Source: an uncultured Jannaschia sp.
GTDB lineage: Bacteria > Pseudomonadota > Alphaproteobacteria > Rhodobacterales > Rhodobacteraceae
Assembly: GCA_947494145.1 (NCBI GenBank)
Contig: CANLTZ010000007.1
Location: 62,001-126,000, forward strand
Length of the DNA stretch: 64,000 nt
Direction: 5' to 3'
The notes beneath the pieces are model-generated. The model did not search any database, was not told the DNA's origin, and saw only the letters and a list, made by a program, of their open reading frames with translations. Position numbers and translations under genes: made by a program. This document shows, one piece after another, positions 26,910 through 35,596 of this stretch. Numbering within the stretch: the first letter of the stretch is position 1; every line of letters begins with the position of its first letter.

Positions 26910-27878
26910 ATGTTCACGCGGGATGAATTGGAAGCGGCGGCGGCTCTGGTGCATCGTAGCGTGCCGCCCTCACCGCAATTGCGCTGGCCCATGTTGGACG
27001 CGGCAACGGGCGCGCGGGTCGTGGTCAAGCATGAAAATGCCAACCCCACCGGCGCCTTCAAAGTGCGGGGCGGGGTTACGTTCATCGACTGGTTACGCCG
27101 CACGCAGCCGGACAGCCCGGGCATCATCACTGCCACGCGAGGCAATCATGGGCAAAGCCAGGCCCGCGCGGCGGTGGCTGCCGGGCTCCGGGCGGTTGTC
27201 TATGTCCCCCGGGGCAACTCGCCCGAGAAGAACGCAGCCATGGAGGCCTGGGGCGCCGATCTGCGCGTCCACGGCGACGATTTCGATGAGGCGCGGGAGG
27301 AAGCGTTTCGCGTGGCCGAGGCGGAGGGGTTGACCATCGTACCGCCCTTCCACCCGGAATTGGTGCGTGGCGTCGCGACCTATGCCTATGAATTGCTGTC
27401 GGCGGAGCCTGGGATCGAGGTGCTTTACGTGCCCATCGGTTGCGGGTCGGGCATTTGCGGCTGCATCGCGGCCCGCGATGCGTTGGACCACGGGGCCGAG
27501 ATCGTCGGCGTCGTGTCCGAGAACGCGCCGGTGGCGAAGTTGTCGGCCGAGGCGGGGCGGGCGATGTCGACCAACGCGGGGTCGACCTTTGCCGACGGGA
27601 TGGCGGTGCGCGTGGCCGTGCCCGAGGCGTTGGAGATCTATGCCAAGGGGGCGGCGCGGATCATCACCGTCTCGGACGCGGAAATCGCAGAAGCCATTCG
27701 CCTGCATTGGCGCGCGACCCACCATGCTGCCGAAGGGGCCGGGGCGGCGCCGTTGGCTGGTCTGCTGCAGGAACGCGCGGCCATGGCGGGGCGCGAGGTC
27801 GCCATCATCCAATGCGGCGGCAATATCGACGCAGGCAAGATGGCGCAGGTGTTGCAAGGCGGTGTGCCTGCGCCCTGA
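26910..27878 (+). CDS. PLP-dependent threonine/serine dehydratase-like enzyme
   Basis: A 322-residue fold-type II PLP enzyme. The Schiff-base lysine lies in GAFKVRGG (about residue 51), the cofactor-phosphate loop is the glycine-rich VPIGCGSGICG, and ATRGNHGQSQA is the substrate Asn loop. It has no C-terminal regulatory ACT domain, so it is a catabolic type. Family members eliminate water or another group from beta-substituted amino acids, giving a 2-oxo acid and ammonia; EutB of hydroxyectoine breakdown is one relative. It follows the TRAP genes by 46 bases, so it probably degrades the imported compound. Exact substrate unknown. Confidence 0.82.
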   Translation: MFTRDELEAAAALVHRSVPPSPQLRWPMLDAATGARVVVKHENANPTGAFKVRGGVTFIDWLRRTQPDSPGIITATRGNHGQSQARAAVAAGLRAVVYVPRGNSPEKNAAMEAWGADLRVHGDDFDEAREEAFRVAEAEGLTIVPPFHPELVRGVATYAYELLSAEPGIEVLYVPIGCGSGICGCIAARDALDHGAEIVGVVSENAPVAKLSAEAGRAMSTNAGSTFADGMAVRVAVPEALEIYAKGAARIITVSDAEIAEAIRLHWRATHHAAEGAGAAPLAGLLQERAAMAGREVAIIQCGGNIDAGKMAQVLQGGVPAP

Positions 27879-27881
27879 GGG

Positions 27882-28043
27882 TCAGAAAAGGTCCGGGAAG
27901 GCCGCCTGCATTTCGGGCGAAGCGTGGCTATTGGGGGCCGCAAATGGCGGCAGGTCCAGCTTGTTGGCCAGGCTTACGGTGCCGATGATGCTTGCCGCGA
28001 CCAGCACGAAGACGAAGGCGATCTTGTTCTTGCGTTGGGACAT
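27882..28043 (-). CDS. 53-residue single-span membrane protein at the end of the RND operon
   Basis: A small reading frame with a convincing ribosome binding site (AAGGAAAGAG a few bases before ATG 28043). The product starts MSQRKNKIAFVFVLVAAS, with a basic N-terminus and one hydrophobic helix (residues about 8-26) running into ANKLDLPPFAAP, and ends in PDLF. It begins 27 bases after the RND pump stop codon in the same direction. The helix may be a membrane anchor or an uncleaved signal. By position it could be an accessory peptide of the pump (as AcrZ is for AcrB, without sequence similarity); this is inference. Confidence 0.6.
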   Translation of the reverse strand: MSQRKNKIAFVFVLVAASIIGTVSLANKLDLPPFAAPNSHASPEMQAAFPDLF

Positions 28044-28070
28044 GGACTCTTTCCTTTCGGCTGGTGGTCT

Positions 28071-31000
28071 TCATTCAGCCGCCTGAAGCGGCCGGAGCGG
28101 GACGGGGTCTTGCGCCGCTTCCGTCGGTGCCTTGGCGGGGCGCGCATAGACGAGGCGGAAGGCGGCGGGGGTGAAGTAGAAGGCGACCACGGTGGACAGC
28201 GCCACGCCGCCCGCGACCGCCATGGCGAAGGGCGGCCAGAAGCCGCCGCCCGCCAGGATGAGCGGCAGGAACCCCCCGACCGTCGTGATCGTGGTGGAGA
28301 CGATGTGGCGCGTGCTGTCCATGATCACATCGGCCATGGCCTCGGGGTTGCCGGTGCGGGCCGCGGCGTTGTCCTGCAAGGCCGTCATGAGGATCAGCGC
28401 CGCATTGATGCTGACCCCGATGGAGCCGATCAGCCCGATGATCGCGTTGATCCCGAACGGGTAGTCGAAGATGGCCAGGGCCAGCATGGATAGCCCCGCC
28501 GACAGCCCCGCCACGACCAGCGCGACGCCGGCCAGGCGGAATGACCCGAAGGTCAGGACCACGACCGCGATGGACAGGGTCACGATCAAGCCCAGCGGGG
28601 CCAGCAAGTTGTCGAGCACCGATGACCGTGCATCGCTGTCGCCGCCAATTTGCAGCGTCAAACCGGGGGCCAGGGCGAAGCCTTCGGCCTCCATGGCGGT
28701 TTCGACTTGGGCAAAGGCCTCGGACGGCAGAACGCCGCGTTGGATGAAGCCTTGGATGGTGTTCGCGCGTTCCCCATTGCGGCGTGTGATCACGCCTTGA
28801 CCGGGGATCAGTTCGATATCGGCCACGGCGGACAGGGGCAGGGCGGGGAAGGGCGCGCCTTGGGCTGCGGGGGCCACGATGGGCATATCGCGGATCAGCG
28901 CAGGGTCGGCGCGGCGCGCATCGCCCAGCCGCACGCGGACGGGCAGTTCTTCGGTGCCTTCCAATAGGCTGCCGCCGGTCACACCGGTCAAGGCGGCCTC
29001 CAACTGGCGGCCCACGGCGCCTGCATCGAGGCCCAATTGGCGGACCCGGTTTTCATTCAGAACGACCGACAGTTTGGCTGCGCCCCCGGTGATCGAACTG
29101 CGCGACAGCGTGATCGCATCCTGCGCGGCCAAGAGCTTGCGAAACCGTTCGCCTTCTGCCTGCAACACCGCGACGTCGTCGCCGACGATCCGCAACTCCA
29201 CCGGGGCATTGACCGGCGGGCCTTGGACCAGCCCGCGGATGAGAAGCTGTGCGCCCGGTGATTGGCTGGGCAGGTCACGCTGCAGACGGGGCAGCAACGC
29301 CTCGGTCGCCTCGGGCGAGGTGGTGCGCACCAGGGCCTGGGCATAGCGGGGCGCGCTGTCGCGGCCGCCGGTGATGTTGTAGTAGAAGGCCGGGGCGGAG
29401 CGGCCGAGCGTCCAGGTGACTTGCTCGATCTCTGGCTCGTCGCGTAGAACGGCATCCAGCGCAGCGACCACATCCGACGTGCGGGCGATGCCAGTGCCGG
29501 GGGCCATGTCGACCTCGATATGAAATTGGTCGCGGTCCACGCCGGGGAAGAATTGCTGTGTCAGCAATGGCAGGGACAGAAAGCCAACCACCGGCAGCAC
29601 CAGCGCCAGGGCGATGGACCGCACCGGGTTGCGCACCGACAGGGTCAGCGTCGCGCGGAAGGCCTGGCCCAGCGGACCGGAGGGAATGCCGCCTCCGGAC
29701 CCGTCCTTCAGCAGCCAGCCCGTCAGAGCCGGGGTGATCGTCACGGCCACGATGAACGACCAGCACAGCATGATGACCACGGCCAAGGCGATGGAGCCGA
29801 CGAAATCCCCTGCCGCCCCCGGCAGCAGGATCATCGGTGTGAAGGACAAGGCCGTCGTCGCGGTGGAGGCGAAAAGCGGCATGGCCAGGCGCTGCACCGT
29901 GGCGCCCACGGCTTGGCCCCGGGGGGTGCCGCGCCGCAACCGTCGGCCGATTTCATCGGTCATCACGATGCCCGCATCCACCAGGAGGCCCAGGGCCACG
30001 ATCAGTCCTGTGACGCTCATCTGGTGGATGGGCAGGCCGATTGCGTTCATTGTTGCGATGGAGGCCAGGCTCACCACGGGCAAGATGGTTGCCACGATTA
30101 GGGCGGCCCGTAGGCCAAGCGTGACCAGCAAGACGGCTACCACCAGCGCCACGCCCAGGGCCATGTTTCCCCCGACCTCTGACAGCCGGTCGGCGGTGTA
30201 GGTGGATTGGTCGAAAACCAAGTCGGCGGCGATGCCGCCCGGCAAGGTGGCGGTGAAGGCGTCCAACTCATCCCGGATCATGTCGGCCCAGACATCCACC
30301 TTCAGGCCGTCTTCCAGTTTGGCGGCCACCAGAATGGCGGGCGCGCCCTGATGCAGCGCGGCTTCGGCGACCGGCGTGCGGGCGCCGCGGCTGACCTGGG
30401 CGACGTCGCCTACGCGCAGTAGCGTGCCGTCTGCCCCTTCGCGCAACGGCACGTCGCGCACGCGGTCAAGCGTGGTGATTTCGCCCGTGACTTCCAGTAC
30501 GATGTCTTGGGCTGCGCCTGTTACACGGCCCGCGCGCACCTTGGCGTCGGCTTGCGTGATGGCGTCGGCCACTTCATCTGCGGTCAGGCCAAGGGCGGCG
30601 GCGCGTGGTGCATCCAGCGTGACGGTAATTTCCTCCTCCGGCTGACCGAAGCGGTCCACTTTTTTGGTGCCAGGCACATTGCGCAAGATGTCGGACAGCG
30701 CCTCGGCATAGCGGGCGGTGAGCGTCAGTTGCGGGTCGCCGACCCTCGGGGTCAGGGCCACGATGGCGGCGTAGGTCCCTGCGCCCTCGGTCTCTAGCTC
30801 GGGCGTCTGGGCCCCGGCGGGAAAGCGTGTTTCCGCCTCTGCCAGCGCATCGCGCAGTTCGGACCAGACCTGCTCGATCCGGGTCTCTTCCAAGGTGTCG
30901 AGCAGTTCGACCTGCACCACCGATATGCCGGTGGCCGACACGGAATCGATGGTATCGACCTCGGCCACTTCGCGGAGTGCTTCTTCCACCTCTGCGGTGA

Positions 31001-31187
31001 CCAACGCCTCGACCCGGCCCGGCTCCGCGCCCGGATAGGGCGTCGTCACCGTGGCAAAGAGGTTGGTAATCGTGGGGTCTTCCTGTCGCCCGATGGAGAC
31101 CACCGCCGAGGCGCCCGCCGCGATGACCACCAGAAGCGCCAGGGCGACGGCGCGGGGTTGGCGCCAGGTCCAATTGCTCCAACCCAT
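28071..31187 (-). CDS. RND multidrug-type efflux permease (HAE-like)
   Basis: A 1038-residue inner-membrane pump of the AcrB fold with twelve helices and two large periplasmic loops. It starts MGWSNWTWRQPRAVALALL and includes QEDPTITNLFATVTTPYPGA typical of this branch. In helix 4 the AcrB pair Asp407-Asp408 corresponds to LLVDAGIV, so only the first Asp is kept, and the helix-10 Lys940 position reads Asn (GVSINAALIL), so the proton relay differs from AcrB. ATG 31187 follows the adaptor stop by 2 bases. No outer-membrane channel gene is nearby. Confidence 0.92.
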   Translation of the reverse strand: MGWSNWTWRQPRAVALALLVVIAAGASAVVSIGRQEDPTITNLFATVTTPYPGAEPGRVEALVTAEVEEALREVAEVDTIDSVSATGISVVQVELLDTLEETRIEQVWSELRDALAEAETRFPAGAQTPELETEGAGTYAAIVALTPRVGDPQLTLTARYAEALSDILRNVPGTKKVDRFGQPEEEITVTLDAPRAAALGLTADEVADAITQADAKVRAGRVTGAAQDIVLEVTGEITTLDRVRDVPLREGADGTLLRVGDVAQVSRGARTPVAEAALHQGAPAILVAAKLEDGLKVDVWADMIRDELDAFTATLPGGIAADLVFDQSTYTADRLSEVGGNMALGVALVVAVLLVTLGLRAALIVATILPVVSLASIATMNAIGLPIHQMSVTGLIVALGLLVDAGIVMTDEIGRRLRRGTPRGQAVGATVQRLAMPLFASTATTALSFTPMILLPGAAGDFVGSIALAVVIMLCWSFIVAVTITPALTGWLLKDGSGGGIPSGPLGQAFRATLTLSVRNPVRSIALALVLPVVGFLSLPLLTQQFFPGVDRDQFHIEVDMAPGTGIARTSDVVAALDAVLRDEPEIEQVTWTLGRSAPAFYYNITGGRDSAPRYAQALVRTTSPEATEALLPRLQRDLPSQSPGAQLLIRGLVQGPPVNAPVELRIVGDDVAVLQAEGERFRKLLAAQDAITLSRSSITGGAAKLSVVLNENRVRQLGLDAGAVGRQLEAALTGVTGGSLLEGTEELPVRVRLGDARRADPALIRDMPIVAPAAQGAPFPALPLSAVADIELIPGQGVITRRNGERANTIQGFIQRGVLPSEAFAQVETAMEAEGFALAPGLTLQIGGDSDARSSVLDNLLAPLGLIVTLSIAVVVLTFGSFRLAGVALVVAGLSAGLSMLALAIFDYPFGINAIIGLIGSIGVSINAALILMTALQDNAAARTGNPEAMADVIMDSTRHIVSTTITTVGGFLPLILAGGGFWPPFAMAVAGGVALSTVVAFYFTPAAFRLVYARPAKAPTEAAQDPVPLRPLQAAE

Positions 31188-31189
31188 GA

Positions 31190-32332
31190 TCACGCTCCTT
31201 CGATCGCGGCGAGGCGTTCGCCCGGGACGACGCGGTGGATGCCGTCTGGCAGATAGCGCATGCCATCCGAGAAGGTGCCGCGAATGAAGGCGCGGTCTGC
31301 GTCGAGGCGCAGCACTTCGACCGCTTCCGTACCCGCCACCAAGCCGTCCGCCCCATCGGCCACGGTCACGATCTGCCATGTGCCGCGCGGACCTTGGCGC
31401 AGGGCCGAGAGGGGCACCCAAGCGCCCCGACCAGCGACCTGCCGCATCAGGGTGATCTCCCCGGTGCTGAGCGCGGGCGGGGCCGCGCCGCCCACGTCGA
31501 AGAAGAGCGTGCGGCTGCGCGTGGCCGGGTCCAGTTCCGGTGCGATCTGGGCCAGAACAGCGGTCAGACGCCCGGTTTCCGTTTTGATCGTGGCCGTCTC
31601 GCCTAAGGTCAGGGCATTGGCAAGTTGGGGCGCAACGCCCACGCGGAAGCGGGCGGGGCCGTCTTCCACCAGCGTCAGCGCAGCGGTGCCCGGGGAAACC
31701 ACAGCGCCTGCATTGAGCATCCGCATTCCAATCTGACCGGGGTAGGGCGCGCGCAATTCGGCCTTGGAAAGCCGCACATCCAGCGCCGCAATAGCGGCGT
31801 CCGCCTCGGCAATGCGGGCGCGCAGTTGCATCAGCGCCAGCGACGTGTCGTCCACGCGCTGATCGGTGGCGAAGCCCCGTTCGCGAAGTTCAGATTGGCG
31901 GTCATTGGTGCGGCGCGCCAGCTCCGCCTGGGCGTCCAGCGCGTCGCGCGCGGCCACCAGGCGCGCCCGTTCGGCCACCAAGAGCCGCGTGTCGAGCCGC
32001 GCCAACACGTCGCCAGCCGCGACCCGGTCGCCTTCGCGCACGGTGATGTCCAGGATCGCGCCGCCTTCCTCGAAACCCAGGGCCGTTTGCTGGGGCGCTT
32101 CGAACTGACCGGCGAAGCGGCGGGGGACAATGTGGCTGTCTTGGAGTGCCAGGGTCGCAATTTCCACCGGCAGCGCGGGTGCCGGTGCAGGCGCGTCGGA
32201 AAGCGCGGCACGACTGGCCAAGGCACCGTGGGTCACGGCGCCGGTGCCGACGGCAACCAGCAGAACGGCCGAGGTCATTGACAGCGTCAGGACACGGGCC
32301 GCAAAACGTCGAATGGGGTGGGGTCTGGACAT
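31190..32332 (-). CDS. RND periplasmic adaptor (membrane fusion protein)
   Basis: A 380-residue adaptor with an N-terminal signal/anchor (about residues 12-32), a lipoyl-like half motif (GGAILDITVREGDRVAAGDVLARLD), a helical hairpin of about 70 residues rich in Ala, Arg and Glu, and the second lipoyl half (SKAELRAPYPGQIGMRMLNAGAVVSPG). It bridges the RND permease to an outer-membrane channel. ATG 32332 is chosen because GGAGG lies just before it; longer readings run into the tetR promoter region. It is the first gene of the operon. Confidence 0.9.
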   Translation of the reverse strand: MSRPHPIRRFAARVLTLSMTSAVLLVAVGTGAVTHGALASRAALSDAPAPAPALPVEIATLALQDSHIVPRRFAGQFEAPQQTALGFEEGGAILDITVREGDRVAAGDVLARLDTRLLVAERARLVAARDALDAQAELARRTNDRQSELRERGFATDQRVDDTSLALMQLRARIAEADAAIAALDVRLSKAELRAPYPGQIGMRMLNAGAVVSPGTAALTLVEDGPARFRVGVAPQLANALTLGETATIKTETGRLTAVLAQIAPELDPATRSRTLFFDVGGAAPPALSTGEITLMRQVAGRGAWVPLSALRQGPRGTWQIVTVADGADGLVAGTEAVEVLRLDADRAFIRGTFSDGMRYLPDGIHRVVPGERLAAIEGA

Positions 32333-32342
32333 CGCGGCCTCC

Positions 32343-32386
32343 AAGTTAGCATTGCTCACATATGTATGTGTCGCTAACTTTGTCAA
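32343..32386. promoter_or_regulatory. TetR-type operator in the divergent tetR/RND promoter region
   Basis: Outer arms AAGTTAGC (32343-32350) and GCTAACTT (32373-32380) enclose an inner dyad CACATA-TG-TATGTG (32357-32370). For the leftward RND operon a -35 TTGACA reads on the minus strand at 32381-32386, with a -10-like ATATGT at 32358-32363. The dyads thus cover the spacer and -10, where a repressor would block the pump genes. Confidence 0.65.
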
Positions 32387-32410
32387 ACTCATTGTTGACG
32401 TGAGGGAAGA

Positions 32411-33025
32411 GTGTCTGAACCAACTACTTTGAAAAAAAATGAAAAAAAGTATCATCACGGCGATCTGCGTGGCGCGCTTCTGGAAGCGATCCGGCAATTG
32501 ATCGAACGGGAAGGTGCGGATTCGTTTTCCATTGCCGAAGCCTGTCGCATCGCCGGGGTCAGCACAGCTGCGCCCTACAAGCACTTTCGTGACCGGGGTG
32601 AAATGCTGCGTGGCGTGGCGCTTCTGGCGATGGACCGGCTGCGCGCTGACATGCAGGACGCCGTGAATGCCCACGCGCCGCGCACCCCCGAACGCGTCGT
32701 GGCGTTGGGGCAGGCCTATGTCGATTTCGCCCGCCGCGAACCGGGGGTTTTTCGGCTGATGTTCGGGCTCAGCGGCGATCACGCCGAAGATGCCGAACTA
32801 ACGGAGGCGGGGGAAAAAGCGAACCTGATGGTGGAAGGTGTGGTCTCAGATCATCTGGACCTGCCCGTTGGGAGCGATGAAGTCCGGCTGCGGGCCTATG
32901 CGCTTTGGTGCTTTGTCCACGGTCACAGTTTCTTGGTTTTGGACGGAAAACGCAGCGATGCGGAAGCTGCGCTTCCCGAACATGCGCTGCTCGATCTGGT
33001 GGGGCGGGCCATCCTGCCGGTGTGA
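32411..33025 (+). CDS. TetR/AcrR family regulator
   Basis: A 204-residue regulator. An N-terminal helix-turn-helix (FSIAEACRIAGVSTAAPYKH) follows a basic stretch (KKNEKKYHHGDLRGALLEA), and the C-terminal ligand domain contains the WCFVHGHSFLV segment typical of the WHG subgroup. Start is GTG 32411 with GGGAAGA upstream. It is transcribed divergently from the RND operon across a matching dyad, so it probably represses the pump and itself until a ligand binds. Confidence 0.9.
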   Translation: MSEPTTLKKNEKKYHHGDLRGALLEAIRQLIEREGADSFSIAEACRIAGVSTAAPYKHFRDRGEMLRGVALLAMDRLRADMQDAVNAHAPRTPERVVALGQAYVDFARREPGVFRLMFGLSGDHAEDAELTEAGEKANLMVEGVVSDHLDLPVGSDEVRLRAYALWCFVHGHSFLVLDGKRSDAEAALPEHALLDLVGRAILPV

Positions 33026-33089
33026 TGCGCTATCACGGTGTTCTCGCCTAAATCGGGTGGCGGCAAAGGCGCCGTTGAGAAAATAGTTG

Positions 33090-33105
33090 CAGAAACCGGT
33101 TTCTG
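33090..33105. promoter_or_regulatory. LacI-type operator
   Basis: CAGAAACCGGTTTCTG is a perfect 16-bp palindrome with the central CG step typical of LacI-family sites. It lies 18 bases before the LacI gene start, so the regulator probably controls its own operon, including the ABC importer. Confidence 0.75.
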
Positions 33106-33123
33106 AAATCAGTCTCTCACGCC

Positions 33124-34191
33124 ATGGGAGAGGCTTTGGCCAACAAGATGGGCACTGGGCGCGCGACAATTGCCGATGTCGCGACCGCCATTGGCGTGAC
33201 CAAGGGCACCGTGAGCAAGGCGCTTAACGGCCATCCCGATATCTCCGACACCACGCGCAGCCGCGCTTTGCGGGCCGCCGAACGGCTGGGGTATCGACCG
33301 TTGGGGTCAGCGCAGGCGATTCGCACAGGCCGGTGCCGCGCCCTTGGTCTGGTGATCGAAACCGGCGAACACGACGCCCACCGCCCCTTCCTGGCGGAGT
33401 TCCTGGCGGGCCTGTCCGAAGGCGCCGCCACCGAGGGTTGGACCCTCACGGTTGCCACTGCGCCCGAAGGCGGCGCGATCGACACCTATCGCCGCCTGAT
33501 TGATGAACGGAAGGCCGATGGCTTCGTCCTACCACGCACACGACGGGTAGATCGCCGGGTTGAAGTGCTGCGCGCGGCTGGCGTGCCGTTCGTGTTGTTT
33601 GGGCGTCATGATGACCCCACCGGCTGCGCTTGGTTTGACATCGACGGGACCGCCGCCATGGCCGATGCCGTGGCCCGTCTGGCCCGCGATGGCCATCGCC
33701 GCGTCGCCTTTATAGGCGGCAGTCAGGCCCACACATATGCCCATCTGCGCGAGGTCGGTTTCCGCGATGGCATGGCGGTCGCGGGTCTGCCGGTGGACCC
33801 GGCCCTGATCGCCCGTGACGCCCTGGACCGCGCCGCGGGCCAGCAGGCCGCCGCGTGCTTGCTGGACGCGCCTGACCCACCAACGGCCTTCATCTACGCC
33901 GTGGATGCTGCGGCCCTGGGCCTTTGGTCTGCCGCCCGTGACAAGGGCCTGACCATCGGGCGCGACATCGCCGTCATTTCCTATGATGGCATCCCTGAAG
34001 GTGCCCATTCCGAGCCGCCGCTTGCCACATTCGTGGTCGATAACCGCACTGCCGGATTGCGCTTGGCGGACCTGCTTATCCGGCGCGTGCGGGGCGAAGA
34101 CCCTGCTGATCTGCGTGAAATCGCGCCGGCCACTTATCTCGACCGCGGCTCCGCCCGCGCGAGCAATATCCAACTTACGGGAGGAAGATAA
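33124..34191 (+). CDS. LacI family transcriptional regulator
   Basis: A 355-residue LacI protein: DNA-binding headpiece ATIADVATAIGVTKGTVSKA with hinge helix (RALRAAERLGYRP), then a periplasmic-binding-protein-like ligand domain (LGLVIETGEHD to VISYDGIPEGAH). It would respond to a sugar or sugar derivative taken up by the operon it heads. ATG 33124 has no clear ribosome binding site; ATG 33148 is an alternative that still keeps the headpiece. The last base overlaps the start of the binding-protein gene. Confidence 0.92.
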   Translation: MGEALANKMGTGRATIADVATAIGVTKGTVSKALNGHPDISDTTRSRALRAAERLGYRPLGSAQAIRTGRCRALGLVIETGEHDAHRPFLAEFLAGLSEGAATEGWTLTVATAPEGGAIDTYRRLIDERKADGFVLPRTRRVDRRVEVLRAAGVPFVLFGRHDDPTGCAWFDIDGTAAMADAVARLARDGHRRVAFIGGSQAHTYAHLREVGFRDGMAVAGLPVDPALIARDALDRAAGQQAAACLLDAPDPPTAFIYAVDAAALGLWSAARDKGLTIGRDIAVISYDGIPEGAHSEPPLATFVVDNRTAGLRLADLLIRRVRGEDPADLREIAPATYLDRGSARASNIQLTGGR

Positions 34192-35531
34192 TGAATATGA
34201 AAACACTTCTGACGACCGGAACGGCTCTGGCCCTTCTGGCAGGTGCGGCGCATGCTGAAACGCTGCGCTTCTGGACGACCGAAGAACAGCCGGAGCGTTT
34301 GGCCAAGCAGGAAGAAATGGCCGCCGCGTTCGAGGCCGCCACCGGCACGGCGGTCGAGGTCATCCCGGTCACGGAAAGCGATCTGGGCACGCGTGCGACG
34401 GCGGCCTTTGCCGCGGGCGACCTGCCCGATGTGATCTATCACACGCTGCAATACGCCCTGCCATGGGCCGAGGCGGGTATTCTGGACATCGATGCCGCTA
34501 CGGACGTGATCGAAGATCTGGGCGCGGACACCTATGCCCCCGGCGCGCTGGCCATGGCTGCGACCGAAGACGGCTATGCGTCCGTTCCTGTGGATGGCTG
34601 GACGCAGATGATCGTCTATCGCAAGGACCTGTTCGACGAAGCGGGCCTGGACGCCCCCGACAGCTACGCCGACGTGTTGGCCGCCGTCGAGGCGCTGCAT
34701 AACCCGCCTGAGATGTATGGCTTCGTGGCCGCCACCAAGGTGGACGAAAACTTCATGTCCCAAGTGTTGGAGCACGTCTTCCTGGCCAATGGCGTGTCCA
34801 TCGTCTCTGAGGACGGCGTGGCCACCTTGGAAGAAGGCCCGACACTTGAGGTGCTGGATTTCTACAAGGCCATCGCCGAAGCCTCGCCCCCGGGGGAGCT
34901 TTACTGGGATCAGTCGCGCACGCTCTACTTCTCGGGCAATGCCGCGATGATCATCTGGTCGCCCTTCATCCTGGATGAACTGGCCGGCCTGCGCGATAGC
35001 GCCCCGCCCACCATCAACGACGACCCGACCTCGTCGGAACTGGCATCGAAAACGGGTATCGTGACCAATTTCTCGGGCCCATCGAACCCCGATGGCGCGG
35101 CTTGGGGCGACATCCGCTACTTCGGGATTACCTCGGACGCGTCCACCGATGCGGCCATGGAATTCGTGAAGTTCTCCATGGACGAAGGCTATGGGTCGAC
35201 CCTGTCCATCGCGCCCGAAGGCAAGTTCCCGGTGCGGCGCGGCAATGCCGACAGCCCGACCGCCTTCACCGACCTCTGGGCCACGCTGCCCGTGGGCGTG
35301 GATCGTAAGGCGCCGTTGGGTGACCTATACGAGGCGTCGATGATCCAAGAGATCGTCGGCGGCCTAGACGTGGCCCAGCGTTGGGGCGTGGATGAAGGCC
35401 AACTGGCGTTGGCGTCCAAGATTATCAACAGCCAGGGCATCAACCGCGTTGTGCGGGAATATATCGACGGCGAGATCGAGGGCGCGGCGGCCGTTGCGGC
35501 GCTGAACGAGGCCATCGCCTCGGTCGAATAA
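34191..35531 (+). CDS. ABC transporter solute-binding protein (family 1, sugar type)
   Basis: A 446-residue periplasmic binding protein with a signal peptide (MNMKTLLTTGTALALLAGAA, cleaved near HAE). Family 1 features are LRFWTTEEQPERLAKQEEM, DLPDVIYHTL, the YASVPVDGWTQMIVYRKDLF region and FSGNAAMIIWSPF. It catches the substrate for the two permeases downstream. Operon context (LacI, MalF/MalG-type permeases, glycoside hydrolase, UgpC-type ATPase) points to a glycoside or sugar-derived solute. GGGAGGAAGATA precedes the ATG. Confidence 0.92.
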   Translation: MNMKTLLTTGTALALLAGAAHAETLRFWTTEEQPERLAKQEEMAAAFEAATGTAVEVIPVTESDLGTRATAAFAAGDLPDVIYHTLQYALPWAEAGILDIDAATDVIEDLGADTYAPGALAMAATEDGYASVPVDGWTQMIVYRKDLFDEAGLDAPDSYADVLAAVEALHNPPEMYGFVAATKVDENFMSQVLEHVFLANGVSIVSEDGVATLEEGPTLEVLDFYKAIAEASPPGELYWDQSRTLYFSGNAAMIIWSPFILDELAGLRDSAPPTINDDPTSSELASKTGIVTNFSGPSNPDGAAWGDIRYFGITSDASTDAAMEFVKFSMDEGYGSTLSIAPEGKFPVRRGNADSPTAFTDLWATLPVGVDRKAPLGDLYEASMIQEIVGGLDVAQRWGVDEGQLALASKIINSQGINRVVREYIDGEIEGAAAVAALNEAIASVE

Positions 35532-35541
35532 TGCCCCTGAA

Positions 35542-35578
35542 GCCGCCCCCAGCATCCTCGGGGGCGGCCCCCCTTTTT
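35542..35578 (+). terminator. Attenuator-like hairpin after the binding-protein gene
   Basis: GCCGCCCCC (35542-35550) pairs with GGGGGCGGC (35560-35568) across a 9-base loop, and a TTTTT run follows at 35574-35578. It should reduce transcription into the permease genes and favours the permease start at ATG 35597 rather than at ATG 35531. Confidence 0.75.
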
Positions 35579-35596
35579 CGCGAACCGGACAATGCC

